Positions 17,191-23,722 of a stretch of DNA of 44,422 bases are shown here, piece after piece. A model generated the notes under the pieces. That model searched no databases. It saw only the letters and a list, made by a program, of their open reading frames with translations, and had not been told where the DNA came from. The DNA comes from Bacteroidales bacterium (lineage in GTDB: Bacteria; Bacteroidota; Bacteroidia; Bacteroidales; P3): positions 1 to 44,422 of the forward strand of contig JAGCOF010000003.1 in assembly GCA_017645585.1 (NCBI GenBank), given 5' to 3'. Each line of letters begins with the position of its first letter. The first letter of the stretch is position 1. The translations under genes and the position numbers were made by a program.

Positions 17191-17805
17191 TCAGTCGTGG
17201 GCGGCGCTGTAGACGAAGCCGTAGACGTGCACCTCGAGGCCGCTCCAGCTGTTGGGGTAGCGCACGCTGAGGGTGGCGCCGTCGGTGCGCTTGGCGGCGG
17301 CCGAGAGCACACCGGCCTTCGCGTCGGGGCAGTAGACGAAGGCGTAGATGCTGTCCTCGCTGCTGGCCTTGCCGATGCCGGCGTTGATGTCGGTCACGCT
17401 CACCGTGACGGTGCCGGGGGTCGAGGTGCCGATGGCGCTGCTGAAGACCACCCCGGTGAGGTTACCCCAGGAGCAGATGATCTTCGAGGGGTCGATGCTC
17501 ACATTGTCGGCCGCCGTGCCGGTGACGTTGGGGTAGTTCTTCGTCATGAAGCAGTTGTCGGGATACATCCGCTTGCTGGCGGCGTATTGTTTCATGCCGA
17601 GGGCCGTGGCGGGCGAGAAGATGCTGCCCATCGAGCGCATGAGGGCGAACTTGGCTCGCACCAGCTGCTGCGCCTCGGTGCGCGGGTTGCGGGGCTTGCC
17701 CTTGTAGATTGAGATTACCTGCTCGCCGAAGGCGTCTTTCTTGTAGACGAATCCGCCGAGTCTTCCTTGCCAGATTACCTGGGCGCTGTACTGACCTTTT
17801 GCCAT
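17191..17805 (-). CDS. DUF6266 family protein
   Basis: The 204-residue protein begins MAKGQYSAQVIWQGRLGGFVYKKDAFGEQ and carries KPRNPRTEAQQLVRAKF. This N-terminal GxLGG...NPRTEAQ..R pattern marks the DUF6266 family of Bacteroidetes. The rest is beta-rich (VTVSVTDINAGIG, YAFVYCPDAKAG). No signal peptide is present. The family has no known function. Its short basic N-terminal motif recalls phage or element structural proteins, which is only a suggestion. Here it sits at the end of a replication-like module. A TATCTTTG box (17878-17871) lies 66 nt upstream of the ATG. Confidence 0.75.
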   Translation of the reverse strand: MAKGQYSAQVIWQGRLGGFVYKKDAFGEQVISIYKGKPRNPRTEAQQLVRAKFALMRSMGSIFSPATALGMKQYAASKRMYPDNCFMTKNYPNVTGTAADNVSIDPSKIICSWGNLTGVVFSSAIGTSTPGTVTVSVTDINAGIGKASSEDSIYAFVYCPDAKAGVLSAAAKRTDGATLSVRYPNSWSGLEVHVYGFVYSAAHD

Positions 17806-17870
17806 AGTTTTTCAGATTTTTTTTGGTTAATGATTGGGATTGTTTTACGGTTTGATTTCGAAATCCGATG

Positions 17871-17878
17871 CAAAGATA
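17871..17878 (-). promoter_or_regulatory. Promoter -7 box of the DUF6266 gene
   Basis: TATCTTTG on the minus strand, 66 nt upstream of the ATG at 17805. No clear TTTG is found at the expected -33 position, so confidence is limited. Confidence 0.5.
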
Positions 17879-17898
17879 CGGCCTTTTTTCGTGGGGTT

Positions 17899-17950
17899 CG
17901 TGCGATTGCGGACGATGGCGTGCGATAACGTGCGATTGCGTGTGATTACG
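17899..17950. repeat. 10-nt tandem tract 3' of the DUF4248 gene
   Basis: cgtgcgattg, cggacgatgg, cgtgcgataa, cgtgcgattg and cgtgtgatta follow in exact 10-nt steps. The tract begins 5 nt after the DUF4248 stop on the minus strand. Confidence 0.85.
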
Positions 17951-17954
17951 GGGT

Positions 17955-18182
17955 TTACGGAGGCCCCAGCCAGTCGAAAATGGCCCTCACTTGGCGGGGG
18001 GTGAAGGTCTTGCAGGCGGTTTTGTAGCCCGCTGCCTGCAGCTCGTCCCACAGCATGTCGCAGCGCCGGATCATGGCCATCAGGTGGTTCACCGCCACGC
18101 GGGGCATGCTGTCCGGGAAGTAGAGCAGCGCCAGCTCTTTCTTGCTATAAGCGCGAATTGTGAAATCTTCTATGGTGTCCAT
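17955..18182 (-). CDS. DUF4248 family protein
   Basis: This 75-residue protein contains FTIRAYSKKELALLYFPDSMPRVAVNHLMAMIRRC and ends CKTFTPRQVRAIFDWLGPP. This matches the DUF4248 family, small HTH-like proteins that in Bacteroidetes often lie beside primase and VirE/DUF3987 genes of integrated elements. The SKKELALLY...FTPRQV layout suggests a DNA-binding helix-turn-helix, but no function is established. Its ATG directly follows a heptamer tract that also contains the stop of the upstream primase gene, so the two are co-transcribed. Confidence 0.85.
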   Translation of the reverse strand: MDTIEDFTIRAYSKKELALLYFPDSMPRVAVNHLMAMIRRCDMLWDELQAAGYKTACKTFTPRQVRAIFDWLGPP

Positions 18183-18218
18183 AAACTATAAACTTTAAAC
18201 TTTAAACCTTAAACTTTA
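18181..18218. repeat. 7-nt tandem tract at the primase/DUF4248 junction
   Basis: ataaact, ataaact, ttaaact, ttaaacc and ttaaact follow in exact 7-nt steps. On the minus strand the primase TAA stop (18204-18202) lies inside the tract, and the DUF4248 ATG at 18182 overlaps its end. Confidence 0.92.
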
Positions 18219-19092
18219 CATAGTATTCCGAGTAGTCCTTGCATCCCAGCGGCAGCTGGTGGTGCGTGAGGTTGGGCAGCAGGCGCTGCAGCTGGAGGAA
18301 AAGGCGCTCGCCGGGTTCGTCGCGGTCGGGGTACATGTGGAAGGGAGTTAAGAGTTGAGAGTTAAGCGTTAAGAGTTCGTCGAGGTCTTTCTTTTTCAGG
18401 AGGGTGGCCGAGGGGATGGCGATGGCCTTGTGGCCGGCCGAGAGCGCCGCCCAGCAGTCGGAGCAGCCCTCGGTGATGTAGAGCGGCTCGCCCTCGTGCA
18501 GGCGGCCGAGCACCGGCAGGTTGTAGATGCCGCATTCGGCCCCCTGCGGGAAGCGGAAGCGCGGCTGCGCGCCCTTCTGCAGGTTGCGGTTCTGGAGGCC
18601 CACGAGGCGCCCCTCGCGGTCGTAGTAGGGTATCTGCAGCCAATTCACGCCCTGCCGGTCGCGCCACGAGGTGAGGCGGCACCAGCGCACCACGCGCTCG
18701 TCGAGGCGCCGCTCGTCGAAGAGAAACCGCCGCGCTTCGGGCGAGAGCCAAGGCCGCTCAAAAAACTTCTCATACCTCTGTGCATCGAACGCCTTCGGCT
18801 CCGAAGGGGACGGTAAACGGTAAACCGTAAACTGTATACCATCGCCGCCGAGCCACTCGCACGCCTCCCGAAAGTCCTTATGCAAAAACCTCATCACCAA
18901 ATCAATCGTCCCCCCGTGCTCCCCGCACACAAAGCACCTATAGGTGTTCTTTCTTACGTTGAACGACAAACTTGCGTGGTGGTCGTCATGGAACGGACAC
19001 AGGCTCTTGTGTTGGCTCACCTTGAGCCCCAGCTTTTCCGCGACCCCCTCGATGGGGAGGTCGCGGAGCTGTTGAAGTTCTTGTCTATCCAT
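18202..19092 (-). CDS. CHC2 zinc-finger/Toprim primase of an accessory element
   Basis: The 296-residue protein has a DnaG-type zinc ribbon with Cys32, His35, Cys53 and Cys56 (CPFHDD...YRCFVCGEHGG). A helical segment ends at ACEWLGG, and a Toprim-like domain follows with PLYITEGCSDCWAALSAGHKAIAIPSA and HMYPDRDEPGERL (DxD). It is about half the length of chromosomal DnaG and lacks the helicase-binding end, as in plasmid, phage and conjugative-element primases. Two heptamer tracts are translated within it: FTVYRLP after the zinc domain (18809-18840) and TLNSQLLTPF just before the DxD motif (18345-18379). It lies 5 nt after the DUF3987 gene and ends inside a third tract. Confidence 0.92.
   Translation of the reverse strand: MDRQELQQLRDLPIEGVAEKLGLKVSQHKSLCPFHDDHHASLSFNVRKNTYRCFVCGEHGGTIDLVMRFLHKDFREACEWLGGDGIQFTVYRLPSPSEPKAFDAQRYEKFFERPWLSPEARRFLFDERRLDERVVRWCRLTSWRDRQGVNWLQIPYYDREGRLVGLQNRNLQKGAQPRFRFPQGAECGIYNLPVLGRLHEGEPLYITEGCSDCWAALSAGHKAIAIPSATLLKKKDLDELLTLNSQLLTPFHMYPDRDEPGERLFLQLQRLLPNLTHHQLPLGCKDYSEYYVKFKV
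18345..18379. repeat. 7-nt tandem tract inside the primase gene
   Basis: gagttaa, gagttga, gagttaa, gcgttaa and gagttcg follow in exact 7-nt steps. It is translated without stop as LLTLNSQLLTP, immediately before the catalytic DxD region. Confidence 0.9.
18809..18840. repeat. Second 7-nt tandem tract inside the primase gene
   Basis: gacggta, aacggta, aaccgta and aactgta follow in 7-nt steps. On the coding strand it reads QFTVYRLPS, between the zinc ribbon and the core domain. Confidence 0.85.
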
Positions 19093-19097
19093 AATCT

Positions 19098-20402
19098 TTA
19101 AACTTTACAAAGGTAGGACTTGGTTTTTGTGAAGAGACCTGTCTGTGTGGAGTATTCGATAAAACCACGGCTCATCCATACGCGCAGTTGACGTTTGGTA
19201 CCCTCCTTGGATTTGCCGGAACTCACGCGAAGAGCCTCTAATTGTGCTTCGTTGAAGGAATCGCTCAGGTCGTCAAGCATATTCTTTGGGCCTGTCTTGC
19301 TGGCATCGGTCGTGCTGATGTCGCCATCTTTCAGCAGGTCGCTGAATATTTGCATCTTGCTCCAAATGTCATGGTAAACCAGCCATTCCACCACATCGCC
19401 CATCGAGCGCGTCCACGTCTGTCCGTTGAGCACCCACATCACGCACCCCGCTTTCCAAGCCGACACCAGGGCACGCTTCGAGGCATCCCAGAGCACGTCG
19501 TCGTCGGTGAGGTCGGCCAGCGTGGCCATGTCCTGCGCCAGCTGGTCAATCCGCTTGTTCAGCGGGTCGATGACGAAGCGCCCTTTGCAGATGTCGAGTC
19601 GCACCAGGAACTCGTCCAGCTTGCGGTAGAACTCCTCCGAGTATTTGCCCTGTCGCGGAATGCGTCCATCGCGGCTGGTGCGGGCCTTGTAGGAGAAGAC
19701 CATGCGGCCGAAGGTGCCGTTGAAGAGGTCGTTCTTGTAGAACTTGCGTGTGGCGAAGGGAGTGGAAGAGATGGTGAGGTTGGCGCGGAGGATGGGGTTG
19801 CCCGTCACGCCGTCGGCGGTGGCCCTCAGGGCGCCGGCGCGCTGTCGGTCGTAGATATTGCGCAGCATCTGGCTAATCTGCCGGTGCCCGCCGCACATGC
19901 GGTCGGCCATTTCGACTTCTGGCATATTAAGATATTGTGTGCGCGCGCCGAAAGTTTCGCAGGCCATCGCGTTCTGCAGGAAGGCCGCCGAGGTGACGTC
20001 CGAGGGTGGAAACCAGAAGGCCACGTCCGGTCGGGCAGGCTTCTCCTTGTTGGCGCTCTTGGTCTTCACCTGCTTCTGCCATTCGACGAGCTTCTTCAGC
20101 TCCTCCTCGTCGTGCTGACGGAAATCCCTACAGATGGCCTCCACGAGGTTCGACAGTTGTCCTTTGTTGCCGCCTGTTTCGGCTACAAGGTTGGCCATCA
20201 TGCCACAGGGTTCCTTCCAACTGAGGTCGGGGTACTGGAATTCCGCGCCATTGATATGTGCGCCAAGTACGGGGAAAAGCATTGGTACAAGAGGTTCGTG
20301 CATGTCTTTCGAGGTCTGCGAGAGCAGCAATTTGATACATTCTGTCCCGTTTCCGAGGGTTGGCATTTGGGGTGCTGACTGTTTGCTGATATCGTATTTC
20401 AT
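19098..20402 (-). CDS. DUF3987/VirE-type protein
   Basis: The 434-residue protein matches the layout of DUF3987 proteins. LVPMLFPVLGAHINGAEFQYP comes first, then a nucleotide-binding-like stretch (LVAETGGNKGQLSNLVEAI, about 72-90) in which the canonical GK[ST] is altered. DVTSAAFLQNAMACETFGARTQYLNMPEVEMADRM and TPFATRKFYKNDLFNGTFGRMVFSY follow, and a C-terminal helical region ends GFIEYSTQTGLFTKTKSYLCKV. These proteins accompany primases in Bacteroidetes elements and are thought to be helicase-like. The altered P-loop leaves ATPase activity in doubt. The usual VirE N-terminal domain is missing. It is first in the run to primase and DUF4248, directly downstream of the inverted-repeat AT-rich region. 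Confidence 0.8.
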   Translation of the reverse strand: MKYDISKQSAPQMPTLGNGTECIKLLLSQTSKDMHEPLVPMLFPVLGAHINGAEFQYPDLSWKEPCGMMANLVAETGGNKGQLSNLVEAICRDFRQHDEEELKKLVEWQKQVKTKSANKEKPARPDVAFWFPPSDVTSAAFLQNAMACETFGARTQYLNMPEVEMADRMCGGHRQISQMLRNIYDRQRAGALRATADGVTGNPILRANLTISSTPFATRKFYKNDLFNGTFGRMVFSYKARTSRDGRIPRQGKYSEEFYRKLDEFLVRLDICKGRFVIDPLNKRIDQLAQDMATLADLTDDDVLWDASKRALVSAWKAGCVMWVLNGQTWTRSMGDVVEWLVYHDIWSKMQIFSDLLKDGDISTTDASKTGPKNMLDDLSDSFNEAQLEALRVSSGKSKEGTKRQLRVWMSRGFIEYSTQTGLFTKTKSYLCKV

Positions 20403-20435
20403 TGTCTTTTGCTTTTTAGAAGATTTTTAAATTGA

Positions 20436-20605
20436 CCAGGCGTTTCAGTTTCAGTTGTTTCAGTTGTTTTTCGAGGGGTGTCAATTTCTTCATCCTTTAT
20501 ATATATTACTTATTATTAATTAGTTATAAGTATTTATAAAGGGGTTTTGAAACATAACTGAGTCTCTGAAATCGAACTGAAACTGAAACAACTGAAACGC
20601 CCTGG
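20436..20605. repeat. Inverted short-repeat arms around an AT-rich core (candidate element origin or regulatory region)
   Basis: The left arm (20436-20474) reads ccaggcg then units of tttcagttg. The right arm (20572-20605) is its near reverse complement (tcgaactgaaactgaaacaa... ending cgccctgg). Between them lies a roughly 97-nt AT-rich stretch with ttatatatattac and ttataagtatttataaa. Iteron-like repeats around an AT-rich core, beside primase and DUF3987 genes, are what a small replicon origin looks like. A regulatory hairpin is the main alternative. Confidence 0.6.
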
Positions 20606-20617
20606 CCATTGGTTGGT

Positions 20618-21061
20618 TTACTTTGTCGAGCCTTTCTTCCCTATGCGGCCAGCGATCATCTTATCTACTTTCTGGGCGATGGCCAGCGCCTGGTGGACGA
20701 GGCGGTCGGGGAGGAGGTCGAGCTGGGCCTTGGGGAGTGTGAAGACGAAGTAGTAGCGGTTGTCGCGGCCGAGGGTGAGGGTGCTGTTGTCCTCGCGGAA
20801 GAGCGGTTTGTTGTGCTTGCGGCGGGGCCGCTCGGTGATGTAGACGTTGCCGTCGCGCATGGTCTGCACCTTGCAGTCGGCGATAAAGGGTTCCATCTCG
20901 GCGGCCTCCGTGCAGACGAAGTCGAGGATGTGCAGGTTGTTGTCGATGATGCCGAAGGTCATCATACCGTCGAGGGTTTCCGTTCTCTGAACATTGTTCT
21001 TTTTGTTGTTGCGTTTCATTTTTTTGAGTGTTGTGAGAAGAAGGTTGGAATCTTTGGCCAT
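20618..21061 (-). CDS. Hypothetical protein of the replication-like module
   Basis: I do not recognise this 147-residue protein. After a basic lysine/asparagine-rich lead (KKMKRNNKKNN) it has TLDGMMTFGIIDNNLHILDFVCTEAAEM, then a conserved-looking NRYYFVFTLPKAQLDLLPDRLVHQAL and a basic end (GRIGKKGSTK). No signal peptide or membrane segment is present. The ATG at 21061 is used; an internal ATG at MKRNNKK is possible. A TACCTTTG box (21124-21117) lies 55 nt upstream, just after a terminator, giving the gene its own promoter. It lies upstream of the inverted-repeat region, on the same strand as DUF3987 and the primase. Confidence 0.7.
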   Translation of the reverse strand: MAKDSNLLLTTLKKMKRNNKKNNVQRTETLDGMMTFGIIDNNLHILDFVCTEAAEMEPFIADCKVQTMRDGNVYITERPRRKHNKPLFREDNSTLTLGRDNRYYFVFTLPKAQLDLLPDRLVHQALAIAQKVDKMIAGRIGKKGSTK

Positions 21062-21116
21062 TTACCCGGGAACATCCTCCTCGCCTCCACTCGGGGTTAA
21101 ACATTGAATTCGTCGA

Positions 21117-21124
21117 CAAAGGTA
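21117..21124 (-). promoter_or_regulatory. Promoter -7 box of the 147-residue hypothetical gene
   Basis: TACCTTTG on the minus strand, directly downstream of the terminator at 21129-21158 and 55 nt before the ATG. No matching -33 box is seen. Confidence 0.5.
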
Positions 21125-21128
21125 GGCA

Positions 21129-21158
21129 CAAAAAAAGCACCGGAGTGGCTTCCGGTGC
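21129..21158 (-). terminator. Intrinsic terminator after the 169-residue hypothetical gene
   Basis: GCACCGGA (21137-21144) pairs with TCCGGTGC (21151-21158). On the minus strand seven T follow. It separates the two unknown genes into different transcripts. Confidence 0.88.
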
Positions 21159-21163
21159 ATTGT

Positions 21164-21236
21164 TAGTCCTTTTAGTCCTTTTTTTAGTCACAGGGGGTTG
21201 CCGCCGTTAGTCCCTGCGTTAGTCCTTTTAGTCCCT
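21164..21236. repeat. TTAGTCC tandem tract with 9- and 12-nt steps
   Basis: tagtcc or tagtca recurs with spacings of 9, 12, 23, 12 and 9 nt. On the minus strand the units are ggactaa, and the first contains the TAA stop of the 169-residue gene. The tract fills the space between that stop and the terminator. Confidence 0.75.
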
Positions 21237-21737
21237 TGAGCGGAAAATGAGGTCTATTTTAGCGGCCGATGGAGCTGCTGGCGGCTTGGTGTTCTGGAAC
21301 GACGGCGGCAAGGGCCTGTCGTTCTTGTCGTTGAATGCCGCGAGGGCCACCGACCAGCGCGACCCCAGGTGCTGGCGCACCATATAGGCCAGCTCGCGGG
21401 TGGTGCCGTGCCAGCGGATGGGCCCTGTGGCGGGAGTTCCCTCGCCGCAGAGCAGGTGGGTGAAGTTCGTGCCCGACACCTCGTCGGGGCGCAGCTTGCC
21501 GGCCGCCACCAGACGGCTGTAGACATCCACCCAATGGGCGCGCCGACGGGCGTCGAGTCCGAAATGGGGAGTGCGGGCGGTCAGCAGCGCGGGCGGCACC
21601 TCCCGTTCGAAGGGCAGCCTTGGGGGTGGCGGCTGGAAGGAGAATGTCATAGCCGTCTGCTGCATCGCGTAGATAAAGCTCACGATGCTTTTTACATTCG
21701 TTTCCAGCATGTTGAGTCTTTCTTCGATATCCATCAT
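21228..21737 (-). CDS. Hypothetical protein, possible element-encoded regulator
   Basis: This 169-residue protein is not recognised. It opens with a helical segment (IEERLNMLETNVKSIVSFIYAMQQTAM) that could form a coiled coil, then a proline-rich linker (SFQPPPPRLPFE). A compact domain follows with WVDVYSRLVAAGKLRPDEVSGTNFTHLLCGEG and ELAYMVRQHLGSRWSVALAAFNDK, which looks like a small alpha-helical nucleic-acid-associated fold. Its own TACCTTTG box (21839-21832), a leader hairpin and a terminator make it a single-gene unit. The stop codon lies inside the TTAGTCC repeat tract. The second Met of MMDIEE is an equal start candidate. Confidence 0.7.
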   Translation of the reverse strand: MMDIEERLNMLETNVKSIVSFIYAMQQTAMTFSFQPPPPRLPFEREVPPALLTARTPHFGLDARRRAHWVDVYSRLVAAGKLRPDEVSGTNFTHLLCGEGTPATGPIRWHGTTRELAYMVRQHLGSRWSVALAAFNDKNDRPLPPSFQNTKPPAAPSAAKIDLIFRSRD

Positions 21738-21760
21738 AGCTTATGTTTTTCGTAATGTAT

Positions 21761-21793
21761 CCCGTCATCCATTGTGTGATAATGGATTGCGGG
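21761..21793. other. Inverted repeat in the leader of the 169-residue gene
   Basis: cccgtcatccatt and aatggattgcggg form an imperfect 13-bp inverted repeat (11 pairs) around gtgtgat, between the promoter box and the ATG. It could be an operator or an mRNA hairpin. Confidence 0.6.
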
Positions 21794-22005
21794 ACGCGTT
21801 AAGTAAATCGTTTCACCTCCGAAGAGTATTGCAAAGGTACGGAAAAGCGCGGTACCTCCGCCATAAAGATATCAACATATGCAGTTACGGGGACAGCCGT
21901 TAATGACAACCTGCCGAGTCTCAGGCAGTCACCCTGTTGAGAAAAAAAATATCCGAAAAGTTATCCACAGACGGCCCTCACGAACGAGTGCGTGTGAAAT
22001 ATTAT

Positions 22006-22036
22006 TTTGTGGATTGGGAAAAAGTTCGTATCTTTG
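22006..22036 (+). promoter_or_regulatory. Promoter of the NfeD-SPFH operon
   Basis: TTTG (22006-22009), a 19-nt spacer and TATCTTTG (22029-22036) match the Bacteroidetes consensus. The ATG at 22064 follows 27 nt later and supports that start over the upstream alternative. Confidence 0.8.
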
Positions 22037-22063
22037 CAGTTTGAACATTTATACCTTTTTGAT

Positions 22064-22516
22064 ATGCAACTTCATTATTATTGGCTGATTGCCGCCATCA
22101 TTCTGATAATTGTTGAGATTTTTACCGCCGGATTCGGAGCGGTCTGCTTCGCGTTCGGTGCACTAGCTTCCGCTTTGGTTGGATACCTTGGGGGATCTTT
22201 CACTTGGCAGCTATCGATTTTCGCCATCGTGTCGCTGCTCACGTTCCTCTTTGTCCGACCATTCGTGCTGAAATTTCTGCAGAGAAAGAATAATGATGTA
22301 AAAACCAACGCAGACGCCCTCATCGGGAGGAGCGGCATGGTCACGGAGGAAATCGACCACAACAAACAACTCGGACGCGTCAAGGTTGACGGAGACGAAT
22401 GGAAAGCCGTCACAGAAGACGGACATCCTATTGCCGCCGGAACGGAAGTGATCATCATCGCCCGTGACAGCATCATTGTCACAGTAAAAGAAAAAAACAG
22501 AATAACAGAATATTAA
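22064..22516 (+). CDS. NfeD-family membrane protein
   Basis: Starting at MQLHYYWLIAAIILIIVEIF, the 150-residue protein has two or three N-terminal membrane segments. A C-terminal OB-fold follows (about 85-150, LIGRSGMVTEEI, GRVKVDGDEWKAV, GTEVIIIARDSIIVTVKEK). This is the short NfeD form that partners SPFH/stomatin proteins in membrane microdomains. The open frame extends to 22007, but that would place the start inside the promoter. It lies 12 nt upstream of the SPFH gene, the classic two-gene arrangement. Confidence 0.92.
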   Translation: MQLHYYWLIAAIILIIVEIFTAGFGAVCFAFGALASALVGYLGGSFTWQLSIFAIVSLLTFLFVRPFVLKFLQRKNNDVKTNADALIGRSGMVTEEIDHNKQLGRVKVDGDEWKAVTEDGHPIAAGTEVIIIARDSIIVTVKEKNRITEY

Positions 22517-22528
22517 AATAATAACGTT

Positions 22529-23482
22529 ATGACACAAATTGTATTAATAGTACTCATTGTACTTGTGGTAATTTATGTCCTCAGCGGCATCAAAATCGTA
22601 TCCCAATCCGAAACCCTAATTATCGAACGGCTGGGAAAATACAATCGCACCCTCAACGCCGGCATCAACATCATACTGCCGATAATTGAAAGAGCAAAGG
22701 ACACCATCGTCCGCAAGCAAAACGGATCGCTTACCAGCAGCTCACATATCGACATGCGCGAACAAGTGTATGATTTCGACAAGCAGAGCGTCATTACCAA
22801 GGACAACGTTATGACCGAAATCAACGCATTGATTTACTTTCAGGTGGTGGACCCGATGAAAGCTGTCTATGAAATCCAGAACCTGCCCGTCGCCATTGAG
22901 AAACTGACCCAAACCACTCTGCGTAACGTGGTCGGTGAGATGGAACTGGACGAGACGCTTACCTCCCGCGACACCATCAACTCCAAGCTGCGCAGCGTGC
23001 TCGACGACGCCACAAACAAGTGGGGCGTCAAGGTCAATCGAGTCGAGTTGCAGGACATCACCCCGCCCGAAAGCATCCGTTGCACCATGGAACTGCAGAT
23101 GCAGGCCGAACGCAACCGTCGTGCCGAGATTCTGAAAGCCGAGGGAGAGAAGCAAGCCCAGATCCTGAACTCCGAGGGTGAGAAACAAGCGGAAATCAAC
23201 GCCGCCGAAGCTGAGAAACAGGCCAATATCCTCAAGGCCGAAGGCGAGGCAAGAGCAAAGATTTTGCAAGCCGAAGCCGAAGCCACAGCCATCCGCAATG
23301 TCTCCGAAGCCGTTGCCGGCAGCGGAGCCAACCCCGTAAACTACCTGCTGGCAGTAAAATACATCGAGAGCCTGCGCGATATAGCCGGCGGACAGGAGAA
23401 CAAGACAGTCTACCTGCCATACGAGGCCACCGGTGTGTTGGGGTCATTGGGCAGCATCAAGGAAATGTTCAAACAGGCGTGA
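22529..23482 (+). CDS. SPFH-domain (stomatin/paraslipin, QmcA-like) protein
   Basis: This 317-residue protein has an N-terminal membrane segment (about 3-20) and then the SPFH domain. Typical motifs are VSQSETLIIERLGKYNRTLNAGINIILPI, RMREQVYDFDKQ-type sequence, ALIYFQVVDPMKAVYEI, and LRNVVGEMELDETLTSRDTIN. After about residue 190 comes a long coiled coil with recurring KAEGEKQAQILNSEGEKQAE units, and a short C-terminus follows. Such proteins form ring assemblies at the membrane and support proteases and microdomain organisation. It is co-transcribed with NfeD. The frame after its stop contains a helicase gene remnant. Confidence 0.95.
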   Translation: MTQIVLIVLIVLVVIYVLSGIKIVSQSETLIIERLGKYNRTLNAGINIILPIIERAKDTIVRKQNGSLTSSSHIDMREQVYDFDKQSVITKDNVMTEINALIYFQVVDPMKAVYEIQNLPVAIEKLTQTTLRNVVGEMELDETLTSRDTINSKLRSVLDDATNKWGVKVNRVELQDITPPESIRCTMELQMQAERNRRAEILKAEGEKQAQILNSEGEKQAEINAAEAEKQANILKAEGEARAKILQAEAEATAIRNVSEAVAGSGANPVNYLLAVKYIESLRDIAGGQENKTVYLPYEATGVLGSLGSIKEMFKQA

Positions 23483-23722
23483 TGCGCCGAGTTCAACGGT
23501 GATACCCGATGGAACCGCATCAATAAGGAGGTGCGTAAACTTTACCAACTCAATGCTTATCGAGTCCTCCTCCCACGCGCTCGTCAAGGAATGGTAATCT
23601 GCGTTCCTGAAGGGAACAATAAAAGAGATGCCACTGGTGAATATGAGGACAAGAGTCGGAAGCCCGAGATTTACGACAGCACCTACGAATACCTTAAATC
23701 TATTGGCATAAAGGAAATATGA
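23483..23722 (+). pseudogene. Remnant of a DUF2075 helicase gene (C-terminus only)
   Basis: Reading the frame directly after the SPFH stop gives FNGDTRWNRINKEVRKLYQLNAYRVLLPRARQGMVICVPEGN and ends EIYDSTYEYLKSIGIKEI. This is the C-terminal helicase motif region of DUF2075 DNA/RNA helicases, in which YRVLLTRARQGM corresponds to motif VI. The other several hundred residues are absent. GTG at 23531 is the only possible start and would make a 63-residue protein without function. Its TGA overlaps the ATG of the exonuclease-RecQ-UvrD gene (ATGA), so the intact ancestor was probably the upstream partner of that gene in one operon. Confidence 0.8.

Larger units (their letters stand above)
21738..22063. 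other. Divergent intergenic region between the module and the NfeD gene
   Basis: 326 nt without a gene. It holds the inverted repeat at 21761-21793, a minus-strand -7 box TACCTTTG (21839-21832), a perfect DnaA-box sequence TTATCCACA (21961-21969) and the plus-strand promoter at 22006-22036. No tRNA or other RNA gene is seen. Confidence 0.7.

Noticed and set aside
18181-18218. CRISPR-like reading of the short tandem tracts
   Set aside because: Units of 7 to 11 nt directly abut without unique spacers, and no cas gene is present.
19108-19115. TACCTTTG promoter box before the primase gene (minus strand)
   Set aside because: It lies in the last codons of the DUF3987 gene (SYLCKV), has no -33 element, and the genes are only 5 nt apart, so co-transcription is simpler.
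21945-22036. Chromosomal replication origin
   Set aside because: Only one perfect DnaA box and one weak one are seen, with no dnaA or dnaN gene and no AT-rich unwinding region beside them.
23531-23722. Independent 63-residue gene starting at GTG
   Set aside because: The homologous sequence begins upstream of the GTG and matches only the C-terminus of a large helicase, so it is treated as a remnant.
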